Assembly (NCBI GenBank): GCA_950295325.1
Contig: OX485804.1
Span: forward strand, 25,792,001 to 25,856,000
Length of the DNA: 64,000 nt
Source: Polytrichum commune
Lineage: Eukaryota > Streptophyta > Polytrichopsida > Polytrichales > Polytrichaceae
Direction: 5' to 3'
Shown: positions 1-12,388 of the stretch, piece by piece
How the letters are laid out: the number at the start of each line of letters is the position of its first letter
Numbering within the stretch: position 1 is the first letter of the stretch
Program-made: the position numbers and the translations under genes
The notes under the pieces: generated by a model
Seen by the model: the letters and a program-made list of their open reading frames with translations, nothing else
The model's database searches: none
Told to the model about the DNA's origin: nothing

Positions 1-34
1 AAGTTGTTAGGATTTTGGCCTTTCTTGTGACTTA

Positions 35-534
35 GGGCCACTTCACACACGCGACTGAGAGCCCGTGACCATTACACTTCAAGCGCTCTCATTGGTGGAA
101 ATCATGGGGCCGGTTGGAGTTTGCTTGAGGCTACGTTTGAGGGACCAACGGAGTATGTGAATGCAAGATGGATGTAAAGTCTACATGGATTCTTACATGG
201 CATCGAATGGATCATGTTTCATGGTCACTTGGACTATTCTCAAAAACCACCTCTTGGAGGTAGGCCTCACAGAAAACCAGGAGACCATGGCACTCCAAAC
301 GCTCACAACCGTTGATATATTCGATTTTATCGTGTGTGAGGACCTGCATGAATAGAAATTCATTGAAATAGCATTTGGTTGAGGGCCCGGTCACATATGA
401 GTTCACAATACACTTTGAGGGTCCGTGACCACACTACATGATTTTGGAGGTGTCTTGGGACAACCTTTGGACACTTTCTTTTGGGCTCTCACAATTTCAT
501 GGTCACGGCTCTTGGCTTGTGTGAGAAGTGGCCC
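35..534. mobile_element. Harbinger/Tourist-like MITE, copy M1
   Basis: A 500-bp element bounded by terminal inverted repeats of about 35 bp. The left end begins GGGCCACTTCACACACGCGA and the reverse complement of the right end begins GGGCCACTTCTCACACAAGC. TTA lies directly outside both ends (32-34 and 535-537), as expected for the 3-bp target duplication of PIF/Harbinger elements. No transposase ORF is present, so the element is non-autonomous. The interior is clearly related to the copy at 62533-63001: both share the CTCTCATTGGTGGAAA and GGTTGAG.GCCCGGT blocks. Short ORFs here are not genes. Confidence 0.85.
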
Positions 535-1544
535 TTATACCAACCCCACACATGTTGGTGTGGGTGGGCAATGCCTACCTCCCATTATTGTGGGGCACTT
601 AACCGACACTTTCTAGTTCTACCAACGACTAGATGTAATGGAGTTGTGTTATACTTGTTCGATGGCTTTAACCTTATGATCGAGTGAACCATGCAAATAA
701 GATGAGATTGTTTTCCCGAATGTATTAGTTTAAGTATTAATTTATTACAACATGTAAGTTTTTGAAGCTACACTACGTATTGTGTTTAGTGCCACCAATT
801 CTAATTGTCTTCCTCACTTACTAATTGTGAACCGCTTGTGTGGACCTTACATTATTTGTCAACCCTTGTAACTTTTTTTGAAGAATGATGTATTTACAAT
901 GTTGCAATTGTTGTCACTTACTAAGTGATTTTTCATAATAATTTTAATCATTCATGACAATATTACATCACATAAATGTTAGCATGCACAAAATACCAAG
1001 CTTTGTTAAGGGTATATGGCATGTGGTTGAACTGACAAGAAGTTGCGATGAGAATATTTGTAAAGTTGTTCATAGGAAAAAATCACTAAAAAAGTCACCG
1101 CAGTGACATTAAGCATCATTCCCAATGACACCCTTAGCAAATGTAGACCTCTACATCTTCATCTAAACTTTTGACATACCCAAATTATGTATAATATCAG
1201 ATACACTTCATTGTCATTGTGAAAATCATGAATATTTAGATTAATTACTTTGGTTGACTCTTTTCGCTATAAATTAAAAATCTTGAACAGACATTATAGA
1301 TGCACTCATAAAAATATATAACCAAGAAGAAATATGTACGTATGAATTACCTATTTACAATAGTTAGTCACTACACCCAAATTTTATTTGTGACATAACC
1401 ATTTAATTTTGTAATAAGTTAGCTTTTCTTTTTTACTGTACTTTTATTTTATGGTTAAAGGTTAAATGTTGTCCTCCTTAGATATACATATGAAGCCATC
1501 TAACTAATATTCTTGTTGGAAAACATTATTGTCGTAAGGTGGCT

Positions 1545-2420
1545 AGAGTTGGTAGACGTGGTCGGGGTGAAGTTCGGGGTGAAGGTCAGGGCAACACCAA
1601 TGATCTTAATCCTTCATTAACTTGTGGAGTGATTTGATCTAGCACGTTGATAAAGATTCTATGATCTATGTATAAGAAAAAAAAATTGTAGGTCAAAACT
1701 ATAATCCAATAACAAAGCATCAATGGAAATAATGTTGCATGTGTTCAATTAAAGGGCAAATGTGTATTTTACTAAAGACTTTCTAATTTCAAAAATTGAT
1801 AGTCCAAAACGATTGTGGAAAGCAGAGAAAAAGAAAAAGAAAAAACACAACTGTTGGCACTCCGTCAACATGGATTTGGTTTGATCATTGTGATCGAATT
1901 TGGGGTCAAACACCCAAAACTCAATGAATTGAAGATGCGATTGATGTTGGAGATGCAAAAGAAGATGTTGAAGCATTTGAAGTTGGAGGGCCTAGTGGGC
2001 ATCTAGTTTGGATTTAAACAAATCAATTGAGGTTGATATACACAAAACTCCATCAAGAAAATCTCCAAGTCGGAAGATTATTATTAAACAACTCCTCTCC
2101 ACAAAAGAGTAATCAAACAATTTTTGTGCTACTCAATCTTCTAATGTATTATGACAAAAAGTAGCACAAAAGAGAAAAGATTCATGTTATGAAACCGAGG
2201 AGAATCTTTTGAAAGGGTTGGACCAAAATGCACAAATTTTCTTGAAGATGGGTGAAACTTAATCTCAAACAATGCTCAAACTAGAATCTAATTGGGCCGA
2301 CATGGGTTAGCAATGATGACACTAAAGTTAGAGACACAAGAAAAGATTATGAAAGAGAAACGTGAATTTAGAGAACATATTGCCAAATAGAAGAGGGTCT
2401 ATCCCACTAGGTATCAAAAG
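1545..2420 (+). pseudogene. Possible decayed transposon-type ORF
   Basis: An Arg/Gly-rich stretch (about 1545-1600) is followed by lysine- and glutamate-rich, coiled-coil-like reading frames near 1815-2006 and 2310-2420, all broken by stops and frame changes. The composition resembles the DNA-binding accessory proteins or C-terminal helical regions encoded by plant DNA transposons, but no diagnostic motif is visible. This is an inference from composition only; it may be chance. Confidence 0.2.
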
Positions 2421-5400
2421 TTCAATAGTTTCATAGGTGTACTTGAGTGCATTGTAATTTGCTCTAGTTAAAGCACTCAAAATCTATCTAGAATTATAAT
2501 ATACAACATAGAACATGGCAATGATGATGGTGGTGACCACAACATCACTGTTCCATAGTGGTGGTTGGGGGGACCACGTTAAAATAATTTGTCATATGCC
2601 CAGGTGCAAAGCATGTAAGGATGGCACGGGCCCATACTAGTGAATATACAATGCACTCATATGTAAATGGATGCATAACGCATTCATAAAAATCTTTTCC
2701 GTGATCCTTTTGGGCCCCCTTTCCCCATCTACTCGTCCGCCAACATATATCCAATAGAGATATATTTTGGTTGGGAAGAGATGTCTTATTATTTGGGGCT
2801 GGCCCCATCAAATATCCACATAGAAAGAAAAAAATAATAGAAACTCATCCCCCATACTTCAGTGATCAATTCACCCTGATTGTACCCCCAAGGAATGCAC
2901 TAATTGGGTTCTCTTATACAATCTCATATTCAAAAGTGCTAAAGAAACTCATTTTAGTGTTATAATATAGTTGGCTATGTTTCCACCTTTAGTCAGATTG
3001 ATGGGGCCCAATTCATAAAGCAAAGTCATTAACCTCTAGTTCCAATTCTAAACTAAACCCATTGTCAATTTGAGGCACATCATTACTACATTGATGTGTG
3101 CAATTAAGTTGCTCCATGCTAACTGTTGACATTCCACACTATTCTTGTTTCCACAATAACATAATTTGATAATATTCTAAAACAAATGTAACGGTTGCTA
3201 TACATATGATAATCCAAGTTATAAGTTTTGTGATTTGATTTCGACCCAAAAAAAATTTCCATGAGTAAAGAGGCAACTTGTTCACAAAGGCAACTTGTAA
3301 ATGCACATATCAATGAAGATCATTCCCATTATTGTCTTAGTTCAATGCAACAACATTGTTTGAGTCATGGTGTGATGATAGGAAATGTATAATTTGCCTA
3401 CTAGGTTACTTTCCCAACGAGGTTGCCACTTCACCCTATGCAAATTATTCTGGGTCAAAACATTTCACATGCTTGTTTTGTATGCATAGTGTATAGTGTG
3501 CAGTTGTGAATACAAAACTAGTTATCGCACGCTAAACGGTCTCAAATTGGGGGGTGGGGGTCGAGCTTGGACTACAAGATCTCACACACCACAATAACTA
3601 CATCCACACTTCCAAACATCATAACGAATTGTTCATAAAAACTCTCAAAGAGTTTTAGCTTTGTTGCATACCTTTCCGACTATCATATTACCTCTACTGT
3701 GTAGGAAGACATATAACAATATTCAACCATGTGGGTTAGTTCCACGACCTTCGAATATGTCATTACTATTATGTGGACCTCTTGAATAAATTGGGAATGT
3801 TCATTTTACCTCTTATACATTCGGGTTGACCTTGGAAATTTGGGTGGAGCTATACTCCCGGCACTATGCACATCAATTATTGTTGACCCCATGAATATCA
3901 CAAGAAACATTGTTCATCCCAGTATGGTTCCTTGAAATTACTCTACATAACAACACTATCATTGAAATACCAACATTATTCATAATATTCTTACTATTCA
4001 AACTGGCACTATTCATTATTCATACCGGCATCAATTTCTTCCCATGAAGGGAAGACAATGGAGGCCCATGTCAAATGCTACAAATAGAATGAAACACCAC
4101 CATGCATTTGAATAATGTTATGCACATGGTACATATAATAACGACATGGGTGGTGGTTTAGCACATTCCCTTCTAGTACGTAAGGAGTACATTAGTCTAG
4201 GTACCCAAGCTACATGTAGACCCCCATGGCTTATAGATTCTAGAAAGGCTTTTGATTATGACACTAGGCCAGTTAGGTCAATGACAAATGGCTCGGTGAC
4301 CGATATTGCATGTCAAGGCACATTTTGTATGTCATGTGATGATTGCCACATGTACCGCTAAGCATTACAGAGTTCACATGCCGACCTTGCCCTGGCACAT
4401 AATTAAGTTACTTAGAAAGCGTGAGCAAACCTTGATTATTATAATCATGTCAAAAACATTGACATGATGCATGAGACTAATGCTCCCATACTTCATTTCC
4501 ATATGTGCTAACTACTCAAACCTATATTTCATACAACAAATGAACACCACTTTTGGGTCTCATGGGCACTTTGGAGATAAGTTTAGATCAAGTGGACATA
4601 AAAACGAGTGGCCTTCATATCCAAGATACAAGCAATCTCATTGCACATGTGACTCAATGCAATTGCATATAAATTTCATGTGAACCATTTGATGGAACTC
4701 ATGGTAACCTAAGTCATTTTTGAAGTCAAGAATAGACACAAAGCAAAGAGATCTCAATCCTTGAGAAAAATAGCAAAGATGATGTGAAAATAAGTTGATT
4801 TTGTTGGTAGACATCGTAACTTTGACATCCACTCAAACTAACTCCAACTTTCATCCACCTCCGGCACGAGTGAGGGGCCAATTCATCCAAGCCACCTCAA
4901 ATTGGCCTTTTGGAGTAAACTTCCATGGAGAATATCAACACCGAATTTTGATTTCATCTCCATGGATATGGACGTGGACTTTGAAGATGGAATTAAGATT
5001 ACAACATACAGTTAAAATAAGAATCATTGATCATTATCTCCATCAAATCATTTTATACGTTATTTTTCTTATGAAGATAACTCGAATTTACATGATCTTT
5101 AATCGGACAAACTTAGGAAAAACAAAATGACAATCAAACCATTTCATAGTTACATTCCGATCTTGCAATACTACAACAAAGGTCATAATTGAAGTCAATA
5201 GTCAATTGTTATCCTATCCATATCCCGTTTATTAGTACTCTTTAACTTCTTTCAATATCTCATTATATCTTTACAAATGAACTTGACCTCCCATGTTTGA
5301 CTTATGTGCTTAGTGGGACGTAATATCACAAAGGCTTTAAGTGCACGTGGTGTGTGCATATTAAGATCTGTAGAGCATACAAGTATCAAATAGAAGTAAA

Positions 5401-5632
5401 CGTTGTGCCCGTTGTCGGGTAGAGAGGGTTCCGCCTTGGGAAAACACTGGGCTTTTGGCTGCAACTGGACTTGTTTACCGGACCGTCGAATCTTCTAGTT
5501 TTCAAGAGTCTTGGTCTTCAGTTTCTTCAAGTCTTCAAACTTTTTCCCGTCGACCTATCCTGTTGCGGCTCTATATGGGTCAAGGGTAAGGGTAGGGTGA
5601 TAAGATACCACAGGCCTCGGACGGGTAAAACG

Positions 5633-5658
5633 GGACGTCAGAACACGAGCTGACGTCC
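5633..5658. repeat. Perfect 9-bp inverted repeat (hairpin)
   Basis: GGACGTCAG at 5633-5641 and its exact reverse complement CTGACGTCC at 5650-5658 flank an 8-base loop. Each arm holds the TGACGTC core, which is also a bZIP-type binding motif. The flank is unusually GC-rich for this part of the window. It could be a factor-binding palindrome or the remnant of a repeat. No adjacent gene is visible. Confidence 0.4.
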
Positions 5659-5726
5659 GAAAGATTGGCTCCTAAACTTTCAAACCCACGATGACCAGCA
5701 ATCGCGCCTCACCAATGGGAACGACA

Positions 5727-5868
5727 GAAAACAACCTTGCGGGTCATTAATCCCACTTCATTGTCACAAACATGAAACAACCTTGTGGGTCATCAATCCC
5801 ACTTCGTTGTCACAAACATGAAACAACCTTGTGGGTCATCAATCCCACTTCGTTGTCACAAACATGAA
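5727..5868. repeat. 46-bp tandem repeat, three copies
   Basis: Three consecutive copies of a 46-bp unit begin at ACAACCTTG (5731, 5777, 5823). Copies 2 and 3 are almost identical; copy 1 differs at a few bases. Each unit carries GGGTCATCAATCCCACTTC. It does not lie in a recognised gene. Confidence 0.9.
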
Positions 5869-6384
5869 ACGGGGGTTTGTGGTTTCCCACATAACCTGCA
5901 ACAAATTTACGATGAAAAATACAAATGCAACTAGCCTCCAAAACCGGCTTGGAATCACAAAAAAACACAACGAACAACGCTCTTGAGTCTTGTGAAGTTC
6001 TCAAATCTTCAAATATGTCTGTCTTCTATGGTCGGTCGAAGCCTCGGCTCTTCTTTTTTAAGAACCAACAAACCTCCCTCCACTCAAACTAGCACAAATT
6101 TCGATTGCTAACTTCAAAACAAACAAGTGATATCACTCTTAAAGAAACAACTTTTTGAATCACAACTCCTCCGTATTTTATTTCAAATTCTTCTCAACAC
6201 AACACACACCATGCTTCAAATCAAGTCCCTTCTTCTCTACAACCTCCTCAATACAATAACAACACCACAACTCTTCTCTTCACAATGCCCCTCTCCCCTC
6301 AATGCCCGAGACAAAGTTCCATCTTATCCCCATCACATGGCTTCTAATCACCTATTGGTCCAAAGTAACTCAAGATAATTAAAA

Positions 6385-6646
6385 GGCAAGAGTAAACTAT
6401 GAGTAAACAAAAAGGTAATCTATTTCTATCCTTTAGTAAAGGTAACTAAGAGTAACTATGAGTAAACATAAAGGTAATCTATTTCTATTCTTTAGCATAT
6501 CTTTAGCATAGGTAACTAAGAGTAACTATGAGTAAACATAAAAGTAATCTATTTCTATTCTTTAGCATAGGTAACTAAGAGTAACTATGAGTAAACATAA
6601 AGGTAATCTATTTCTATTCTTTAGCATAGGTAACTAAGAGTAACCT
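6385..6646. repeat. 58-70-bp tandem repeat, four to five copies
   Basis: Units containing GGTAACTAAGAGTAACTATG, then AAAGGTAATCTATTTCTATT, start at 6441, 6511, 6570 and 6629, with a diverged first unit from about 6385. The 70-bp spacing of one unit comes from a local duplication of TCTTTAGCATA. AT-rich and non-coding. Confidence 0.9.
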
Positions 6647-9011
6647 ATGGGTACAAAAATCACAATGCAATTCTAAATACGTACACATCTATACAGTGTA
6701 CGTATTTACATTACGACACCGTGCAGTGTGAATAGCATAACATTATTCAGACCCATAACATTGTTTTGTGGGACTGACAGTATTTCACGTAGTATTCCCG
6801 GATATTCCTCACATTCAGTCTAATGATATTGTTATGCATGTATGTAAACTAGAAGTTACAATATTATATATATATATATAAAAAAAACAAGTGTATGTTT
6901 TTCAAGATTTATGTCAATTAAATGTATGTATATCAATTGAGTCCTTCATTATGTGTTTATTATATTTCTAGTAGTAGTTGTAACGTAGGAATGCATGCAT
7001 GGATTAGCCGCTAATGTTCCTTATCAAAGTAAAACTTGAAAGAGTGGATGGGGATGCAAATGAAACCCGTTTTACTCAAACTTTTTTGTTGTTGTTGTAA
7101 CAATTGGCATAGTGTGGGCCACACTAAATCACGTATGTAGTGAAGCATTGAAGTGAAATTGATTTTAGAGTCCAGGAAGTGTGCAAATCATGAGCACCAA
7201 GAAGTAACTTCCCTTCCTTCTAAACAATCTAAAGGTAAGTTGCCTTGTATCCGAGGGGGGAAGGGGGGGGTGCCTTTTTGTTGAGCTATAGGGAACAAAT
7301 TTTTAAAATAGGGTCCTAGGGCTCCCAAAGTTCCCAATGCAACGAACCATGAAGGGAAGGGGGGGGTGTCAAAGTTGGGTGGAACCCGTCTCCATGAAGG
7401 AAATTTAGAAGCAGTTGCATGAGAGAAGCAAGTACCCAAAATAAAGAACACAATCTCTCGAAGGTCGAGGCATCCATAGTCAACTATACACATCACTCAA
7501 CGTACAACTCTCGTTATGTGGACCCTTCGAATATAACAGTGAGATACTCGAAAAGTTGCATAGAGAGACTCAAATTCAAACTGAACTCCCAACATCTCAC
7601 TATTATATCCTAAGGGCCCATGTCACCGAGTAATGTTATGACCAAGTCTAGTTAACCGCTCACTAGGGTCATGTAATGTCGACATGGATGAGATCTATGT
7701 TTTTTAGGCAAATGAAGGTAAGGTTTATGTGGTGATAGCTTGTGATTTGATTACCCTCACAAGAGTTTTGAAGACTATCGTAGCCAAGAATTAGCATTTT
7801 GACAAGTGGTTATGGGTTAACCTATAGATCAACTACGTGTTACCCTAAACTTTACAACTTCGAACTTTGTAGCAATTTCCATATTCATGAAAAACAAATT
7901 AAAAATTAAAATGGCATTCTTCTTAGAATTTGTTTCCCTTTGCAAGAGAAATAATCCCCAAATATTACTCTTCCTAAACAAATGCAAACTTTCATAATTT
8001 AACAGTATTAGACACCTCAACCTTAAATATGACAAGGTAAGCATGATTTCAAGAGGACAAGATAATTCCTTGCTACTCCTTGCTATGATTGGTTGGCTAT
8101 AAAACACTTGGTGAGGGTATTTAGAACCAAGTTACTAAGTTAGTTGTGTGATTAGCTCATTAGGTGTTGGCTTCCAAGACACAATGTGTGTAAAAATAAA
8201 CTTAGAGGTAATAAATAGACAGTATTTTATTTTAAAATAGGAGTTGTTCAATTCTAGAATGAGACCTTTTGAGATCTATTATAGCACAATTTCATAACTA
8301 AAAAATGACACATTGAATTCGAACAAAATCATGATAGATTGTTGCTTGGTTCCTCTACATGGGAAAAAAATTCATGCCAAGTGCCAATGTACATAAACAG
8401 AAAAAATTGCTCAAGATGGAGTCCTCTATAATAGGGCAGTTCCCTCCATGTACAAGAAATGATCTTCACATTTAATAGCCCCCCCTCAACTAAGACCCAC
8501 AAACAATCTGCAGCTTCCACTGATGATTGCCTTCACAAATCTAACAGGTTAATTGCACAACCCTCCCCAATTAAATAAATGTTGCAATGGCAATCATAAG
8601 AATCCACACGTTGGTGATCCATTGAAATCAAAATCAAATTCTCTTCCTGAGGGATTTAAGCTACCACTAAAGATTTGCTGGGATAATCAAAGACCTCAAA
8701 AGCACTCTCCAAAACATGTGATCTTTTAGCTTATACAACACTGAACTGCTGCTACTACAATAGGCAGCCCTATTTACTGGCAATCCTTGAGTTCGCTCCA
8801 GTAATATCTGATTCCTATCTATGCATACCCAAAAATGAACTTTGTAAGATGAATAACAAAAGCCACATAGGGTTGCTTCCCACTTGGCAGAGAAGTATTA
8901 CTTATTTATGTGCCAAAGAGATTTTGCAGCACTATATCTTGAATGAACCTTTGGAAGCAAGGTCACGTGGCATAAAGGACATGGACCCACCCCCTGCATG
9001 CAGCATACACT
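6647..9011. other. Intergenic and 3' flank of the CUE gene
   Basis: No gene recognised. G-rich and C-rich runs occur at about 7255-7370. The last several hundred bases before 9012 are probably the 3' untranslated region of the CUE-domain gene transcribed leftward; no clear polyadenylation signal was fixed by eye. Confidence 0.5.
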
Positions 9012-9869
9012 CTAGAATACATCTGGATGAAAACGTCCCGGCATGGAGCTCCCATCTTGTGCCTGTCGGAGGTGCAGTGTCAGCGAATAATTGCTCACCT
9101 CTAGTGTTCTAACTCGTTCCTGATACTGTGCGAGCAATTGCTTCACTTGCTGGAGCTCTTGAGTCCTCCCCTCATGCTCTTGCTGCCGCTCGTGTTGGAT
9201 TGCAACAGCTCTTTTCAATATGTGATTATCATGCAAAAGTGCACGATTTTGCTCCTTCAGAACTGCATTCTCCTTCTGAAGCTCCTCTGTGATAACAGCA
9301 GAACGGGAAATCGCAGTCTTCTCAAAAGCCTCCAAAGTATGTGCTGCACGAATTTGAGCGTCATCCATATCACTTGAACTCATCATTTGGCTCACCAAAA
9401 GCTCCACCCACTTCCCACCTTCCGATTGAGATGAAGAAGACGCAGCTTCATTCCTTTGTTGCTGCATGTTTAGCTCATCTGGCTGGCCAGACAGAGAAGA
9501 CGCTGAAGAATACAAAGCAGAAACATCTTGTGATGGAACACCCTGCTGTGAAGCTGACAAACGCAGCAGATTCAGGCTCTTGATGGCATAATCCAGATCA
9601 TGGTTAGAGTCTTCCAACACCTTCTCCACCACTTGTTCTTCCATTTCAGGGAAGAGAGCATGGAGTTGCGATAACAGAGAGCCCGCCTCAAGGCGGGTCT
9701 CAAAAGGTGGGCCACTTCTAGTACCCGATGGAGATGTCGCGCTGTTGGTGAAGCGGATGGGAGAATTTGCTTGAGCAAACCGCAGTCGCTTTACTATTGG
9801 TGGTGAGCCGTGCAAATCCTCAAACAGCGACCGCTTCCTGCAAACCGCGGCAGACATCGCATCCAGCAA
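9012..9869 (-). CDS. CUE-domain (ubiquitin-binding) protein
   Basis: An uninterrupted 285-residue protein. Residues about 64-104 (SLLSQLHALFPEMEEQVVEK onward, ending KSLNLLRL) have the three-helix pattern of a CUE domain, which binds ubiquitin: hydrophobic FP near the end of helix 1, then a DLDYAIKSL helix 3. Residues about 196-272 form a heptad-rich coiled coil (EELQKENAVLKEQNRALLHD, then KRAVAIQHERQ and RTLEVSNYSLTLHLRQAQ). The protein ends SSMPGRFHPDVF, a tail I recognise from the plant 'ubiquitin system component Cue' family. The N-terminus is Arg/Ser/Pro-rich and probably disordered. Two in-frame ATGs lie close together (residues 1 and 5). The second, MSAAVCRKRSLFEDL, looks more like the family start, so the true protein may be 281 residues. 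Partner and pathway are unknown; a role in ubiquitin recognition is inferred from the domain. Confidence 0.9.
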   Translation of the reverse strand: MLDAMSAAVCRKRSLFEDLHGSPPIVKRLRFAQANSPIRFTNSATSPSGTRSGPPFETRLEAGSLLSQLHALFPEMEEQVVEKVLEDSNHDLDYAIKSLNLLRLSASQQGVPSQDVSALYSSASSLSGQPDELNMQQQRNEAASSSSQSEGGKWVELLVSQMMSSSDMDDAQIRAAHTLEAFEKTAISRSAVITEELQKENAVLKEQNRALLHDNHILKRAVAIQHERQQEHEGRTQELQQVKQLLAQYQERVRTLEVSNYSLTLHLRQAQDGSSMPGRFHPDVF

Positions 9870-11500
9870 TCCACTGGTCTTCCCCTCACGGTCTTGAACC
9901 TATACACTTGTATCTCCCCTAAAGTTCTCACCTTCTTTTTGCCGAGGTATTTGCAAGCTTGTGAAAGAAACGCCTTTCTGCAACTCACCAACCATGCCTT
10001 GTATCTCACCTAGCTCCAACCTTATGTACACAGCATTCCACAATGTGCAGACAAGAGTTTTCTCCAGATGTCGATTGTGAAGACAAGTGCTTCACATGAA
10101 TGAAGGAGATGACATTGCCTGCATCCCCATACACACAGAAGCACCACAAATTCAAAACTAGATGTAATGATGCTAAACGAAAAGATGCTGCTACGTCACG
10201 TTTCAATAACAAACAGAGCACCTAAACACCACGTGCGTCAAGCAACTCCATTCTACCTGTAGGGTTCATGCCAGAAAGAACTGAACATGTATATTTCAAG
10301 AAACTAAAGCCACTAGTTTGTAAATAAACGCAAATATGTAAAATTTGGAGAAAATCTTAACCAATGGTACATAATCCTGTTCTTCTCGAGGGTGCTTCAC
10401 GTCTTCCTACTGAGGTAGAGGGTCGGGAATGCCGGCATTCTCCGGAAACTTCTTGCAACTATCATCGTAACTTCCACATAGAGAACGTCTTCAGAGACCT
10501 TGCCTACCAAGAAGGCTCTTGCACATGACGAGTATCTATTGCTTTTTTGAGCTTCGTCGATTTCGACTAAACCCGAAAGGCATCTATTCAGTACGGTCTT
10601 CTATTCCGTATAAACCTGCGGTATATTCTGGACAAATAACAAAATATATCGCCTCCACGCGTGCCGAATTTTCGAAAAGGTCCCCAATTACACCAACATC
10701 CTTTACATCGAAAGCCCCAAGAGCCATCACCATTCCCACATTTCCCTACCGGCGCCAATGGACTACGGCATATATCATTACAAATTCAGCAGACTCCCAA
10801 ACACGATAACAACCCCACACAACAGCCTTCCCTCCTCCGTCCACCAAAACCCTAACTCAAACAACACGTCTCCAAGCACCGACACCAACAACCCCACCAT
10901 GCCTCGACAAACAGCCCTGTACATACATACACGTACCCTAGCTCAGGTCCACAAATATCGGGCAGCCTCTGCACCGCACCAGCGCCATCGCTCGCACCAT
11001 CACATGCTCAAAACCCTAGAATCCCGTTCCGCAAGACCCCAATGCTGCAGCTGGATGTGGTCGATGTGAATTTCGTGAGCCAGAGGCAGAGAGGAGAGTG
11101 TGGACACACTCGAGTTGATAAGAATTGAGCGACGGTGGCTATCCTTGATGCATGCAAATGAGGGATCACGAAACCCTAAGCTCGATCTAACTCCCTGTAA
11201 ATCCAATGCCGTGAATTGATAATGTTGCGGCGTATGGTGCATATGAATTTCGACAAGAGGAGGAGAGTGTGCACAATTGGTCGGTGAGAAACGAGGCGAG
11301 ATAGATTGTAAGGAAGGATTGCTAAATTGCGATGGCGGAGACACGGCAAAGAAGGGCGCGACTAAAGCGTGAGTATAGCGAGGAGGCGTAAAGCTTGGCC
11401 TGCCCGGTGTCAGATGCGGGCAGGGTCAGAAAAAAGCCCACTGCAGACGATTCGATTCAGATTCCAGAACAGAACGGGCTGCGGGCAGGGAGGTATTAAA
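9870..11500 (-). promoter_or_regulatory. GC-rich leader/promoter region of the CUE gene
   Basis: A stretch of about 1.6 kb, more GC-rich than the surrounding DNA, without a convincing ORF. Three AAACCCTA telo-box motifs lie at 10847-10854, 11011-11018 and 11171-11178, reading TAGGGTTT on the gene's strand. Telo-boxes are common near the transcription start of plant housekeeping genes, so the start site probably lies near 10.8-11.2 kb. That would leave a 5' leader of about 1 kb or more, possibly with an intron. On the + strand, an ATG at 11334 opens a 19-codon frame (MAETRQRRARLKREYSEEA) with a donor-like GTGAGT inside. It could be exon 1 of a divergent transcript, but no second exon was found. 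Confidence 0.5.
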
Positions 11501-11506
11501 CTAATG

Positions 11507-12388
11507 CCCTCTCCCCACCTCACTTTACCAAATAACCACCAAAGTCTTTTCTAAAAACCGGGTAAAGCTCCCTCGGTTATAACGGAGGCATCCAGCTATC
11601 CCAATGCACCTACAAGAACTTGCTCCAGAGATTTTTGAGTAGGTTTTAGTTAAATAACTTTCACACATGTTCATGGTTTTATCTACCAAGCAATGAATGT
11701 TGGATAGTTTTTGTCCCATCCCCAAATGCCTTACTACTCATCTATCTTACCATCGGTTTTTTGTTAATGAAGCTCCTCGTGCCTTCATAGTTAAGACTAA
11801 AAAGCAACTAATCACAAGGGTGGGAGGCGACACTTTCAAAGGTCCTATAAGTTATTCTTGCCTCATGCCCCCTCCCCGCATGACTTTAGCTAAGCCTAAA
11901 AGTTGGTTCTTAAAACACAACCTTCACACCATCCACACTATCTGGTCCCGAGCCTAGTTGGCAAATGATGTGGCATGGTTTAAAAGTGGAGGTTTTAAGC
12001 CTCCAGCACCAACCTACCCTCCCATCGGTACCTGGGCATGAGGCAAGAATGTAAGATCTTTACAAGTGTTGCCTCCCGCCCTTGTGATTGGTTGTTTTTA
12101 GTCTTAGCTATGAGGGCATGAGGAGCTTTATTAACAAACACCGATGGTAAGATAGATGAGTAGCAAGGCATTTGAGGATGGGATAAAAACTATCCAACAT
12201 GTTGTTGCTTGTTAGATGAAACAATGAACATGTGTGAAAGCTACTTAACTAAAACCTACTCGAAAATATCCGGAGCAAGGTCTTGTAGGTGCATTGGGAT
12301 AGCCGGATGCCTCCGCTATAACCGACAGAGCTTTATCCAGTTTTTAGGAAAGACTTTGGTTATTTGGTAAAGTCGGGTGGGAAGGGGG
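11507..12388. mobile_element. Large foldback (long inverted repeat) element
   Basis: The left arm from about 11507 and the right arm ending about 12388 are near-complementary over roughly 330-390 bases. Matching blocks include ACTTTACCAAATAACC, CTATCCCAATGCACCTACAA, CATCTATCTTACCATCGGT and TTCTTGCCTCATGCCC, each found inverted in the other arm. I estimate over 80% identity by eye, with small indels. The centre (about 11890-12010) is an unpaired loop of about 100 bases around a short palindrome, GGAGGTTTTAAGCCTCC. There is no transposase ORF. The structure fits a foldback/long-TIR MITE or an inverted duplication able to form a long RNA hairpin. No clear target-site duplication was seen. Confidence 0.85.

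Larger units (their letters stand above)
538..5726. other. Intergenic, no intact gene recognised
   Basis: AT-rich DNA with only short ORFs, none recognised. The stretch around 1545-2420 reads weakly like a decayed coding region and is listed separately. No RNA gene or promoter could be supported. A perfect 9-bp hairpin lies at 5633-5658. Confidence 0.6.

Noticed and set aside
5727..6646. Direct repeats considered as a CRISPR array
   Set aside because: The units are contiguous with no unique spacers, and the window is a plant nuclear genome.
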